Below, one piece after another: positions 1-15,642 of a stretch of 43,623 nucleotides of DNA. A program made the translations under genes and the position numbers. A model generated the notes under the pieces. The model was not told the DNA's origin, searched no databases, and saw only the letters and a list, made by a program, of their open reading frames with translations. Source of the stretch: Corinectria fuckeliana. Its lineage: Eukaryota; Ascomycota; Sordariomycetes; Hypocreales; Nectriaceae. Location: assembly GCA_019137255.1 (NCBI GenBank), contig WPDH01000287.1, positions 1 through 43,623 of the forward strand. Reading direction: 5' to 3'. How positions within the stretch are numbered: position 1 is the first letter of the stretch; every line of letters starts with the position of its first letter.

Positions 1-5270
<5,270 letters not shown>

Positions 5271-5280
5271 AAGAGAATCA

Positions 5281-6420
5281 CTAGATATTTAGCATCTGAC
5301 ACAAAAATGTTAACAGTGCCTGATACCAGGCTTGACTAGTGGTTCTACCACTAAGAACCCATAAATCCCCAAGACCTTCCGGGCAATTCTTTTTATAATA
5401 CTTTAAGTGCTTATCAATAGCGATCGGAAACCCCTTTTCCCCTAAGTGTTCTAAGAGGGCTCGTCTCCACTCGTATCGATCGTTGCTCTCAAGGAAGTCC
5501 CAGCCGCCGTTAGTGCAGACCTCATTTCGAATGGATGTCTTAGGAACAAACCCGGCGTGTCTCCAGTGGTGTATAGTGATCGGCTTGCCTAGACCATGTA
5601 TACCAATTGTCCTAGGGTTGGGATGATTATGGCTGAAAACGAAGGTCGAGTCCTCTAATCCCCTCTTCTTACACGAAGCAAGGAGTTTCTTGTAGCTAGA
5701 GTTGGCCAGTCTATACTCGTCAAAGGACGGGTCGTCGAGGTGATTTCCATCAGCCCCGCAAATCGTGTCTGACTGCCACTCTGCCATTTTCTTGAGGGCG
5801 TTGGCGTACTGCTCCATATAGTACCTTTTCTCCTCAAGTTTTAACTTAGACCATTCCCTGACCATTTGTTGAGCTCCGACTAAGAGATTCGGCAGAACAA
5901 TAACGTATCCCATGTCCAGATCAGCGTGGTAGAGCACATCGGGTATGTTAAAACCGACATCCCCCTTTCTTTTAATGTATTCCATGTTGGCGTGTTGTCT
6001 TGTGACGTCCGGCGATTTGTATCTGTGTAAACTGACGACTGCTGCGCCAATGAGCCAGTCGCATCCTATAAAATCAGAATGCCAGAACAATTTAACGTCG
6101 CGTCGAGAGAACTTCACACGCCACGGGACGTCCGGCGTGGGAATCTCTGGAAATGAGGACGGTGCCTTGCTGATTGTGTAGTAGAAGCCTTCATCTTGAG
6201 ACGCCCAGCAAGGGCCAGATGAGGATGGCGCGGCCTGTCGCGAGATCAGAATCTCATTGGCAAGGATCCAGGTATTTTCGTCGACCTCTCGGAGACACTT
6301 CGCTGCTTCGAGAGGATAGGTGGCAGAAAGAATTTCGTTATACTCCTTTTCGCGATCGGTGTCAGAAGGAGTTTTCTTAAGCTTCACAACCACCTTTGCG
6401 AGCGACTTTGAGAGCGACAT
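5281..6420 (-). CDS. APH-fold phosphotransferase-like protein, probable pseudokinase
   Basis: This is a single-exon frame of 379 residues. The C-terminal half follows the fungal aminoglycoside-phosphotransferase/choline-kinase-like family: a helical segment around residues 190-225 (EEKRYYMEQYANALKKM) leads into ICGADG, then the catalytic loop at residues 262-271 and the metal-binding segment at 283-293. In active members these read roughly HNDLxPRNI and IxDWExAGFVP. Here they read HNHPNPRTI and IHHWRHAGFVP, so the catalytic Asp, the metal-binding Asn and the Asp of the DFG-like motif are all replaced. The frame is otherwise intact, and its GC content is normal right up to the RIP block that begins about 10 bases past the stop. 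I infer an inactive kinase-fold protein or a diverging gene. The family call rests on motif resemblance and the substrate is unknown. Confidence 0.7.
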   Translation of the reverse strand: MSLSKSLAKVVVKLKKTPSDTDREKEYNEILSATYPLEAAKCLREVDENTWILANEILISRQAAPSSSGPCWASQDEGFYYTISKAPSSFPEIPTPDVPWRVKFSRRDVKLFWHSDFIGCDWLIGAAVVSLHRYKSPDVTRQHANMEYIKRKGDVGFNIPDVLYHADLDMGYVIVLPNLLVGAQQMVREWSKLKLEEKRYYMEQYANALKKMAEWQSDTICGADGNHLDDPSFDEYRLANSSYKKLLASCKKRGLEDSTFVFSHNHPNPRTIGIHGLGKPITIHHWRHAGFVPKTSIRNEVCTNGGWDFLESNDRYEWRRALLEHLGEKGFPIAIDKHLKYYKKNCPEGLGDLWVLSGRTTSQAWYQALLTFLCQMLNI

Positions 6421-9400
6421 TTGAACTGATGGATGGAGGGGTTAATGGTAGAGATGTAGCTGATGGTAGTAGTGTTTGCCTGATTGCGGTTGCGGGTGCG
6501 GTTACAGTTGTGATTGTGGTTGTGTGTTGAGCTGATGGAAAGATAAGAGCTTAGAGGCGGGTGAGACAAGCTTACTTATACCCATATGCCCTTCGCTATT
6601 CTAATACCAATGGTACAACGTTCTTCTGGTATCATCTTGGCTTACAGATACCTCCATTATCTCCTTCAAGCATGTACCCCTTTCATTCTTTGGCACTTCG
6701 GTTTATATGGTTCACCGTGCCCCTCAGCTCACGCCACTCTCTTTACAACCCTCCGTTCTTTCTGCTTGGTTGTTGGCTCGTTCACCTCCTGCATAAGGAC
6801 CTCACCGTACTACACCGGGTCTAGGCGCGGCACACATGCCAAATCCAATGCCTGGACCAGCCAAACCTCACCACGAGGGTTAGAATCGTTGCTTTGTCGA
6901 CTAATCGTCAAAGGAGCCAATGCAGTTTTCGGTAAGGAGGCGGAGCGGCTGAAGCGGTTGACTTGTCTGTGTGTGTTGCTGATGGAGGATAGGGGGTGGT
7001 ACTTGCACCGATCCTCTACCCTCTTTGTCCAACGCGATCTGTCTTCTTGATGGAGTAGACCATGTCGATTAGGAGAGCTCATGTGGAGTCTTTCTTCATC
7101 TACAACGGCCCTCAAACGGGGTGGTAAACTGGTAAAGACGGTGCTGTGAGGGAGAGCAGCTGACTGGATAGCCGCTGACTGGAGTTGGAATACTGATGGG
7201 CGATACTACATGAACAAGTTCTACAGGCCACAAGTATAGTGAATTGCTCAAGCCTTTGCATAATTGCCACACAACATGTTTACGCGGAGTTCTGATAGGG
7301 TCCATGTCGCCAAGAAGCTGTTCATACGCTGTTAGATGTACAACAGAGCATCTATCCATGTCTAGGTACGCCCGTTGCTGACCAAGTTGAGCCTGGCCGT
7401 CTGTACCGGTACAGGAGGGTGAGCAGAGAACTAACAGGTAGGTACCAAGTAATCAGTGTGGCCTGAACGGACTGCGATGACTAGGTAGGTACATAGAGCT
7501 GCTCTAATTTGGCATTCTTCCGAAGATGATGCGAGCTAGAGTCCGTTATTTTGCACAGGGTGTTCGCGAAACATGAAGAGATTCGAGGGATTCGAGAGTC
7601 GGAGAATGGCGACAAAGAACGCGGGGCAGGGCAACGATGAGGTTCCTGTTCCCCGCACCGTCGACCGTTTTCAGCGCCACGTTACATACGTTGCGCGCAT
7701 CACACTTGGCAGTCTGCCGGGTTTCCCGCGCTCTCGGGTGGCCCATGATGCCGCTCGTTCATTGCAGAGGGCGGGCTGATGGCGGAACAAAGGGAATTGG
7801 TGTTTTCCTGGCGGGGGCAGGCCAAAGCATCCATCGTAAGACTGGGCCCGGGCTGAATGTGTGTCGTGTCCATGCATCTGCAGCCAGCGAAGGCTCAGCG
7901 TTCGCCCGGAACGACGGGGACAAGGAGAGAGAAGGAGGAAGAAAAAGACGCGGATGGTGTTCGGGATTGGCAACGTGACGCGATTTGACTGGGCCTGTGT
8001 ACGAAGTACCTACAACTACTGATTTTCGGGTCATTTTCGGGACCATTGGTGGCTGAAACAGGATGCCTCCGCCACAGCCTGGGAGGGGAGAAGTGGCTGA
8101 GCAGACTGGCTGTGCGACTGTACGAAGCACGAAGTACGTAGGTCCCCAATTCACAACGCCAACGCCAACACAGCACACTGAGCTTGGGAGGAAAACTCGG
8201 GGAAGAAAACGCGTTGCACACCCGACAGCGAGTCCAAGACCGAGACTGAGACACGTGCTGGAACAGGGCAGGCAAGGAAGATCAGCAGCCAGGAGTGATG
8301 GTCGGGCGGCTACGCAGGGTCGCTCATTGCCGCATTCAATCGCTCTGGTCTCATCCTCCATCTCGTCGTCCCAATGAGTTGTGTTCGGACGAGTTCGGTC
8401 TATCTCGTACTTCGTACTTGGTGGTGATGGCGAGCCGCCTCGACGAGTCTAGCTCTGACCGAGGAGCCCAACCCAACCCAGCCCAGCGAGCCAAGCCCAG
8501 CCCCGTTTCTGCTTGATAGGATCCCAGCCGTACCACATGTCGCGCCCTCACTGCTCGAAACCGTCGCACAGCCCGTTGCCGCCATGGGGGTGGGGGGGGG
8601 GGGAGAGAGTCGAGTGTGACCTTCCCTTTGCCGACCTGCGAGAGCCATGTGCCAAGCCAGGGAAGCCCATTTACATCCCGGCCCGCACGCTATCACTGCA
8701 GAGGCGCCTGACCGAGTTGGCCAATGGGGGGGAGGGACGGTTGGGTTGGCTGGCTGGTTGGTGGCTTCGGAAGAATGAGAGAGCGAGAAAGGAGAAAGTG
8801 TGTGTGTGACGACGAGGAGAAGAGGGTGGGATGAGGGGGATGAGGCGGCAGGGGGGGGGGGGGGGCGGCAGGATAAGGTGCGGGAAGACATGGTGGTGAC
8901 ACCATCTTGACGGCAAATCTGGCCAGACAAGAAGAGACACTCACACGGACGGACACACGGACTGTTCTTCAACAAAGCGCCGCAGCAGGAACAGGAACAG
9001 GAATTAATAAATGCGTCGACTTCTTCGCTGAGCAATGCCAGGACCGAGATGCGCCATTGCGTGTAAGCTACACTGCCCTACACTTCCCTACACTTCCCAT
9101 GTGTCCGTACGGAGTCACTACGTAACCAACATGCCGTTTAATGCTACGTAGACATGCAGACAAACACCCGACAGCAGTCACCAGACTCGACGGCGTCGCA
9201 CCTTTCCCCAGGGCTCATGCACAGTTGCCATCATTGTGCATTCGCCTCGATTGCATTCTCTGGTACGTGGATTTCCCCATTGTAGAGCCGCGTTCCATTG
9301 ATTGCCTCTGCATGTGCGTCTGCAGATGCAGCCGCATTCACATTCACAATCCGAAACCGGGCGTATCAGTCCTGTTCCCTGGCCAAGTATGGAGGAGAGG

Positions 9401-10290
9401 ATGATGATGATGATGCTGATGATGCTGTGGACGAAACAGGGCGAGCCATCTCTGCCCAACCCGACGCATCATGACCAGTTCCCCCCCTTGTAGAGATTAC
9501 CGCCTCGCCTCCTTGATTTTGAGGCCCATGGTGCCGTTCCATTTTACCATGTACTCTGAAGACCTACCCTTTCCCGCCCGGGCTGTACGGAGTAGGCTAC
9601 ATGGTGTTATTGCTTCGTACTCTCACTCTGGCCGGGTTCCGTTCCAGGAGAAAACAGCAAATGTCCAACGAGGGTCTTCCTTGGACACGGCAACCCGTCT
9701 TCACCGACTCTCGTCGCTCCGGCTAAGAGATCCGGACGCCGACACCGCCAGAAGGTTGGCTCCATTGCTGGGTACCCGGGTACCGCGAAGGTACTTTACC
9801 GCCTTGGGTGCTGGGCTAGGGCTAGAGGGGGGGGGGGGGCTTTTACCCAGTAGCAGGCCGCCATTCTTCGTTTCGGCGGGCTCCCGCAGAGGGCCCCGCG
9901 GAGTCCAGCTCCCCTAGCCGGTTCCCTAGTTCCCTGGTTCCCGGGCTGGGAGGCCTGGAGCCAAAGGGCCATTTCACTGGGCCTTCAGCGTTCAGGTGAC
10001 CGTCCAGGCAGAGCACCTCTGGTACCAGGTACCAAGTACACTCATAACCCGACCTCGTCCCCCACTCTTCTTCAGCTTCCATCCCTTCCCCCTTCTCCAC
10101 TGGCCTTTCTCTCCTCCCTTCCCGTCTAGTTACGAAAACTACGGCACGAAGTAGACCAACCTCATTCCCATGATCCCACGGTGGGCGTGGGGCTTACTGT
10201 CAGCCATCCTCCTCACCGAGCCTCTTCTCCTGTCTTGATACAGCACGCCCCCAGTTCCGGGCTCCCGGCTGTTGCTCCCTATTTTGTTAT
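6421..10290. other. Long intergenic region with no supported gene
   Basis: No frame on either strand reads like a protein family or has a convincing exon pattern. The region holds G homopolymers (12 at 8592-8603, 15 at 8851-8865, 13 at 9827-9839), a short (ATG)n run near 9401-9414, a 14-base palindrome GGTACCCGGGTACC near 9769, and several copies of a TACGAAGTAC/TACGGAGTA-like motif. The first 130 bases or so are probably the leader and promoter of the kinase-like gene on the minus strand. A lineage-specific RNA or a very short protein gene cannot be excluded. Confidence 0.6.
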
Positions 10291-10324
10291 ATTTATTCTT
10301 GCGCGAGAGCTGGTCTCCCGAGTC

Positions 10325-10447
10325 ACCTATCTACCTACCTACCTACTTCTTACTCTACCCCTCTACCTCTCTGCCTCTCTACCTCCTCCTCTCCGTCTTC
10401 TCTCTGTATTGCCTCTGTCTTGCCTCTCTGTCTTGCCTTTCTCTTGC
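10325..10447 (+). promoter_or_regulatory. CT-rich promoter/leader tract
   Basis: A strongly pyrimidine-biased stretch beginning with four CTAC units and continuing as CTCT/CCTC runs lies 110-235 bases upstream of the ATG at 10558. CT-rich tracts of this kind are common just upstream of transcription starts in well-expressed genes of filamentous fungi. No TATA box is obvious. Confidence 0.5.
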
Positions 10448-10557
10448 GACAGACCCCGCCGGCCTCTGGGCGGGATATATCTCGTCGCTTCACCGCCGTC
10501 GCTGCTGCACCACGAGATTGAGAGGGCTGAGAGCTCCCTCCGTCACCACCGCCCATC

Positions 10558-12210
10558 ATGGCTCTCGAGCAGACAATCACCATCGTCAACAACTCGGGCA
10601 AGATCATCAAGACCGTACGTTTCGCCCTCTAGCTTCCTAACCTCGCTCCTCCCGCCCCCCTGCTCACCCGCCATACCCAGGGCAAACAGCTCCTCTCCAT
10701 CTTCAAGGAGGCCCAGGGCAGCTACAACGACAAGAAGGCGCAGCTCAGGTCCGACCGCGAACTCAAGCGCTCTCAGACCTACGACAACTCGCGCGCCATC
10801 CCCGAACACCCCCGATACTACCCGGGTGACCAGCAATACCTCTACGACCACCCTCGTCGATGCTCCTACGACGCCGCCAGCGAACGAGGCTCCCAACGCA
10901 GCACCCACTCCCGCCGCCCCCGAGACAGCCGAGACCACCGCGACTATGACGCGCGCAGCCGCGGCGCCCTCACCGAGGGCAACCTCAAGACGCTGAGCGA
11001 AGTCTCCAGCGTCGCCCCCAGCAAAGCTCCCCCGTCTCGCGCCTACAAGAATCCCTACGCCGAGACCGTCCCCATGGACCTGGCCGTCTCCAGGCGGGAC
11101 CTCGCCCACGTCGAGATGCGCAACCCCATGGCCGTGGCTACCCGCGGCCCCAACGCAATGGTTCCCCGAACGCGCTCCGCCGCCGAGCTGACCATGTGCA
11201 AGCCTCGCAAAGAGATTGACATGAACCTGGCCTACGGCAACGTCCCTCCAGACTTGGAGTACAGGACCGACCTGGATCCCCACGGCGAGGAGAAACACGC
11301 CACCGACCTCGTCCACCGCGTCGAGGGTCTCCTTGACGAAGCCAAGTGCGTCCACCACTCGGCCACGGCTACCATGACCCATCTTCAACAAAATCCCGAC
11401 GCCGCTGCTGCCGTCGCGCTCTCCCTCGCCGAGCTGTCCAGCCTAGTCAAGAAGACGTCGCCCGCGTTTCTCGCCCTGATGCAGAGCGCGTCGCCTGCCG
11501 TCTTCTCCCTGCTCGCGTCTCCCCAGTTCCTCATTGGATCCAGCATCGCAGTCGGCGTCACTGTCGTTTGCTTTGGAGGCTGGAAGATTGTGCAGAGGGT
11601 CAAGGAGTCCCAGGCTGCACGGGAGGCTTTGGCCTATGAAGGTGTGCCCATGGACCGCCCTGCTCCGATGAGGACCCAGAGCGAGTACAGCGCCGGCGTC
11701 GACGAAGCGCTCGTCATTGACGACGACCTGAGCTCAATCGAGACGTGGAGGAGAGGCATCGTGCCCTACGGCGAGGACGAGAGCGCCGATTTCGAGTTGA
11801 TCACCCCCGAAGCCGACCGTGACCTCAAGAAGATATACAAGGACGACTTTGACGTGAGGTCTCGCCGAAGCACCAGAACCAGCAAGACCAGCAAGACGCA
11901 CGACAGCCATCGGAGTCACCGCAGCAGCAAGACTCACCGCGATGACGAGGACCGACACAGCCACAGAGACAGAGACGAGTCTGACAGGAGGAGCAGGCGC
12001 AGCGGGGCCTCGAGCATCGCCGACAGCGAGCGCAGTCACCGCTCCAGCAAGAAGAGGGAAAAGGCCGAGACGAGGGCCATCGAAGACGGACGAAGCCGGC
12101 GGGGCGACGAGATCAGCTTGGTGGTGCGACCCAAGCCACACCGACAGAGCAGCAACATGCTGAAGGCGCTGTTCAAGAGCAAGAAGGAGAGAGAAATGGT
12201 TTACGCCTAG
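10558..12210 (+). CDS. Conserved-type fungal membrane-anchored protein with charged Ser/Arg/His tail
   Basis: There are two exons: 10558-10614 and 10681-12210. The 66-base intron has a GTACGT donor and a CCCAG acceptor, giving 528 residues. The start follows CATC just before ATG and begins MALEQTITIVNNSGKIIKT. Residues about 20-110 are hydrophilic, with Arg/Ser/Tyr-rich low complexity. A helical Ala/Leu-rich stretch (about 240-300) precedes one clear membrane segment at about 302-323 (FLIGSSIAVGVTVVCFGGW). The C-terminal 140 residues are a disordered run of RS, HR, SK and DR repeats ending in SNMLKALFKSKKEREMVYA. I do not know its function. The single central membrane helix with a basic tail suggests a membrane-tethered scaffold. 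The exon structure is well supported because the frame is continuous through the splice. Confidence 0.85.
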
Positions 12211-12574
12211 AGCGATCTAGACGATTTGGTGTTTTTGTTTTGTTTTAGTATTAGAGAAGGCCGCTCCATGCGTCTAGACGGCGGGCGAGACGGCGGGCGA
12301 GTCGACGGGGTGTTTGTTTCTATTCTTTTCGTTTCTTGGCCATGCATGGGAGTCTACTACAGCGCTTGGGATATCAGTTCGTTGGACGAGGGACGCTGGC
12401 ACTCGTCGCAACGTTTTACATAAATTACAGCCAGGATGACGGATGACGGATGACGGGATGGGATTTACGGGAGCTTGCGGGTCAACCTTGGCGACATTAC
12501 TCTCGTTATGTTTTACATGTATACAAACGCATGTCTGGAGCACCGCATATCTGGAGCACCGCTTTGCTTTCTTG

Positions 12575-12606
<32 letters not shown>

Positions 12607-13334
12607 CTTGCTTATTTGCTCGCTTATTTGCTCGCTTCCCGGACTGTCTCATGCATGCTTGTCGGAGACGCGAAATGACGTGTCGCGCGTGTGCTTGGTT
12701 TGCGCCCGGTGCAATTGGCAAAGCTGAGTGGACGAGCTTGTTTCCCAGCGAGGCGGGCAGGGCACGCGCGTGCAGCGTCGCAGTGCAGTCGCTGATTGTG
12801 ACAAGTGACGGGTTTGTAGGAGTACTTGATATGTACAGTAGGATGTTTGGATGCCATATCCCCGGTTTTTTTCATGACGCACGCGGCAGGCAAAGGTAGA
12901 ATGCTTGTTGCTCTATTGCAGCCGAAGACGATGACTTGCATGTTGTGTTTTGTGTGTTTTGTGTTCTTGATTTTTATGTTATTTCGACAACGTCGGCTGG
13001 GGCTGGTGAGTCATTGCACGTCAACGAAAATGGATGGACGGGATGCCGCAGGATTGGAAAATGTATAAATTGGCCTGCTTCTCCCCTCTCCGTTCTTCTT
13101 CAGCACTCCTTGCATCATATATTAACTAGGCCTACACTTCTGCCCGATGGCCCTTCTTGGCCCTCTTCCGACGAACAGAGACCTGGCGGTTGGGACCTGC
13201 AGCCACAACAGAAACGATGACTGAACGGGCGGCGCTGGCATCTCGATTGCCGCCCTGAGCGTATCCCCTCTTGTTGGCGCGCTGGGCTGCTATATGCGCT
13301 CTCGGGGGTTTCGTATAGATAGGCCTTGACAACG
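12211..13334. other. Intergenic region: 3' flank of the membrane protein gene and microsatellites
   Basis: The first part is T-rich and is probably the 3' untranslated region of the preceding gene. It contains the TGCC tetranucleotide array annotated separately. At about 13132-13332 the minus strand has an open Arg/Ala-rich stretch (ending NRQVSVRRKRAKKGHRAEV) with no recognisable family. I do not call it a gene. Confidence 0.5.
12573..12632. repeat. (TGCC)8 microsatellite plus 12-base tandem duplication
   Basis: Eight TGCC units lie at 12573-12604. They are followed within a few bases by two copies of GCTTATTTGCTC at about 12609-12632. Confidence 0.9.
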
Positions 13335-15045
13335 ATGGCTCAAGAACCGGTGGCTACGGCGACAAGCGATTCGCCAACAAACCCCTGTCTGGCGCCAAGG
13401 GATCGACTTTCGCCGACGCCCCAGTCGAGCATCGGAAGCCTGTCCCGCGAGGTGCTCCCCTGAAAGCAACACCATGTCCATCGACCTTGTGAGGACCGCC
13501 CGGGCAGCTTCGCCTGTAGCCCAACGTATATACGCCATGACTAACCACCAAACGGCTTCCCTCTCCTCTAACGCTCGAACAACGCGCCAAGGCGCCGTAC
13601 GCACATCCAAAAGCAATCCCTTTCAAGCTTGCGACGTACAAAGCCTATCTCACCGCCCTTGGGGACCTCGCCCTGGACTTCTGGACCAAGTCCAGGGCCT
13701 TCCCCCCACCGAGCAGGACCGTCGGCCTACTATCTACGACCTGCAGAAGAACGATGTCGATCTGGTCAACTGGCACGCGACGCGTTCCTTGAAGAAACGA
13801 CCGACGACCGCCCAGATCATCAAGACGACGTAGCTCTCGATGTCGAGCGCGGCCGGGCCCTTCTAGCACTGTCGTGCCTGAAAGACGGTGGACACGCCCG
13901 CCGACGTCGAGGCTGTCATGGAGGCGATGGAGGCGAGGCTGACGCAGACCAGCATCCACGCGCCGGCCCCGAGCCAGGCGGAGCTCCTGTCGCGTCGCCA
14001 GATCGTCTCTCATGACAGTCGCCTCGTCCTCCCCAACGACCTCGCCGTCGCCGAGCTCAGCTATGCCGGCCGGAGTGTGGAAAATGCTCTTCACCTCAAC
14101 TGATCAACTGCTCTCAACCATGGCAGACTGCTCGCTCCACGGCCCCGTGCCCGCCGGGCCTGACCTCACCGCACTCACATCCACCGAGCCTCAGCCTACG
14201 AAGCCCGAGCAAAACGACCCTCACCCTACACTTCATTCCCCTACCTAGGTGCGTCTCGTGTCGGTGGCAGGTTACTCGTCATCACGATTGACGACGACCT
14301 CACCGCAGGCCACGCCAAGGATACTACCGTCCGTCTAGGCGGCAGTCACTTTTCCGGCACACACCGTGTTAACATGCACCATTGCTTCTGGCTTGGGATG
14401 GCCAGGCGGAGATCCCAAATCCTGAAGAGGAAGCTACGGCCTTCTACAAGCCGCGGGAAAAGATACTCGACGGTGATGATCCCAGGTCCAATGTAGGCAT
14501 TTTCGTCGCTATATATGTCTGAACGTGCACCACTACTGTTCAAAGGGTGCCTTCTCAACTGGTAATCAAAGCCTCGATCGCGGGTCTTGAGGACGATCCT
14601 TTTTCCTTCCTTCCTGATCCTCATCAACTTCTTCGGTATATGCCTTTGGCCCTGCGCCTCGCCCGCAGCTCGGACAACGATAAAAGAGCGTCGGAGGAGT
14701 CCAACCCCAACGCCCCGATGCCCCCCACAATTGAAGCGACCAAAGTCGGCGTAAAGAACGTAATGCGAAGTGGTAACTCGTACCTGGCAATCCTCTATGG
14801 TACAACCAAACAGAGGGGCGGTCAAGCCACTGAAGAAGGAAAAGGTCGCTTGGAGAAAGCAACAGTACACACCTGTTGCGGCCAAATTCGGAGAGACGAG
14901 CCAAGTGACGTCGGGCCCCCAGGTGTGGTTCATACTATCACCTCCAACGGCATCCCCCGAAGACGCTATGATGGCGATCGAGGCGTTCCTGCAAGCTCAC
15001 TACAAGGAACGCGAATTTGGATCGACCCACAGACTTAAAATTTCA
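13335..15045 (+). pseudogene. Frame-broken relic of an unidentified protein gene
   Basis: Protein-like text on the plus strand jumps between frames and is broken by stops, which fits an old gene with many indels. Recognisably coding pieces in order: an ATG at 13335 (MAQEPVATATSDSP); about 13571-13710 (AYLTALGDLALDFW); 13708-13790 (IYDLQKNDVDLVNWHA) in another frame; 13888-14103 (VMEAMEARLTQTSIHAPAPS); about 14170-14374 (LLVITIDDDLTAGHAKDTTV, then GGSHFSGTHRVN); 14370-14521 (AEIPNPEEEATAFYKPREKI); 14547-14830 (LEDDPFSFLPDPHQLLRYMP); and up to about 15045 (VWFILSPPTASPEDAMMAIE). At least five frame changes are needed. I do not recognise the family. Some of the breaks could be introns, but they are too many and lack good splice sites. 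Confidence 0.5.
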
Positions 15046-15642
15046 GTTGTGCTATTTGGGCTGTAAACTCACACTTCTTACCGTATCGTTCACTTTATTG
15101 CATTCCCAAACTCCATAGCGCTCTAAGATCGTGGTGCCTTCATGTTCCATCTGCTCCATCATTATTAACAGCAGGACTATCACAGGAGAGAAGATACAGT
15201 GAAGGCCCAAATAAGCATGTAGCATGTGATATACAGTCCTACTAGAAATATCATACAACCCGAATAACACGACTCAACTACAAAGGTTACTTCCCACATC
15301 GGAGGGGAGTAATATTCTGTAATTAGTAACAAGATCATATGCTCACTGTCGGTTCTAACGTCATATTCCTCAGCAGATTTAATTATCCTTTGTTACCATC
15401 TTGTTCTATACTCTATAAGGAGACTATTTGTATCTCTTGCGTGCTGACCTAACAGGTTAAGATCGGATACTTACTGACTAAACAAAAAGAAAAATCCCGA
15501 GACCCGAGCAGTTGTGTCCATCCCAGCCTGCATATGATACAGCTATTATACAAGTTTTGTCTATTCCCAGCCGATATCCTCTACCATCTAACCCGTTTAG
15601 CAGTTGTTGCTAATTAGTACTTGTAAGAAAAGCGCGAAGCCA
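15046..15642. other. Intergenic region between relic and transporter
   Basis: Moderately AT-rich sequence with no supported gene. The part nearest 15640 is presumably the 3' untranslated region of the transporter gene on the minus strand. Confidence 0.6.

Noticed and set aside
9769..9783. 14-base palindrome GGTACCCGGGTACC as a regulator site
   Set aside because: A single copy, far from any supported gene, matching no site I know.
10543..11391. 282-codon minus-strand frame opposite the membrane-protein gene
   Set aside because: Gly/Val/Ala-rich shadow of the well-supported plus-strand gene, which has a clean splice and a membrane helix.
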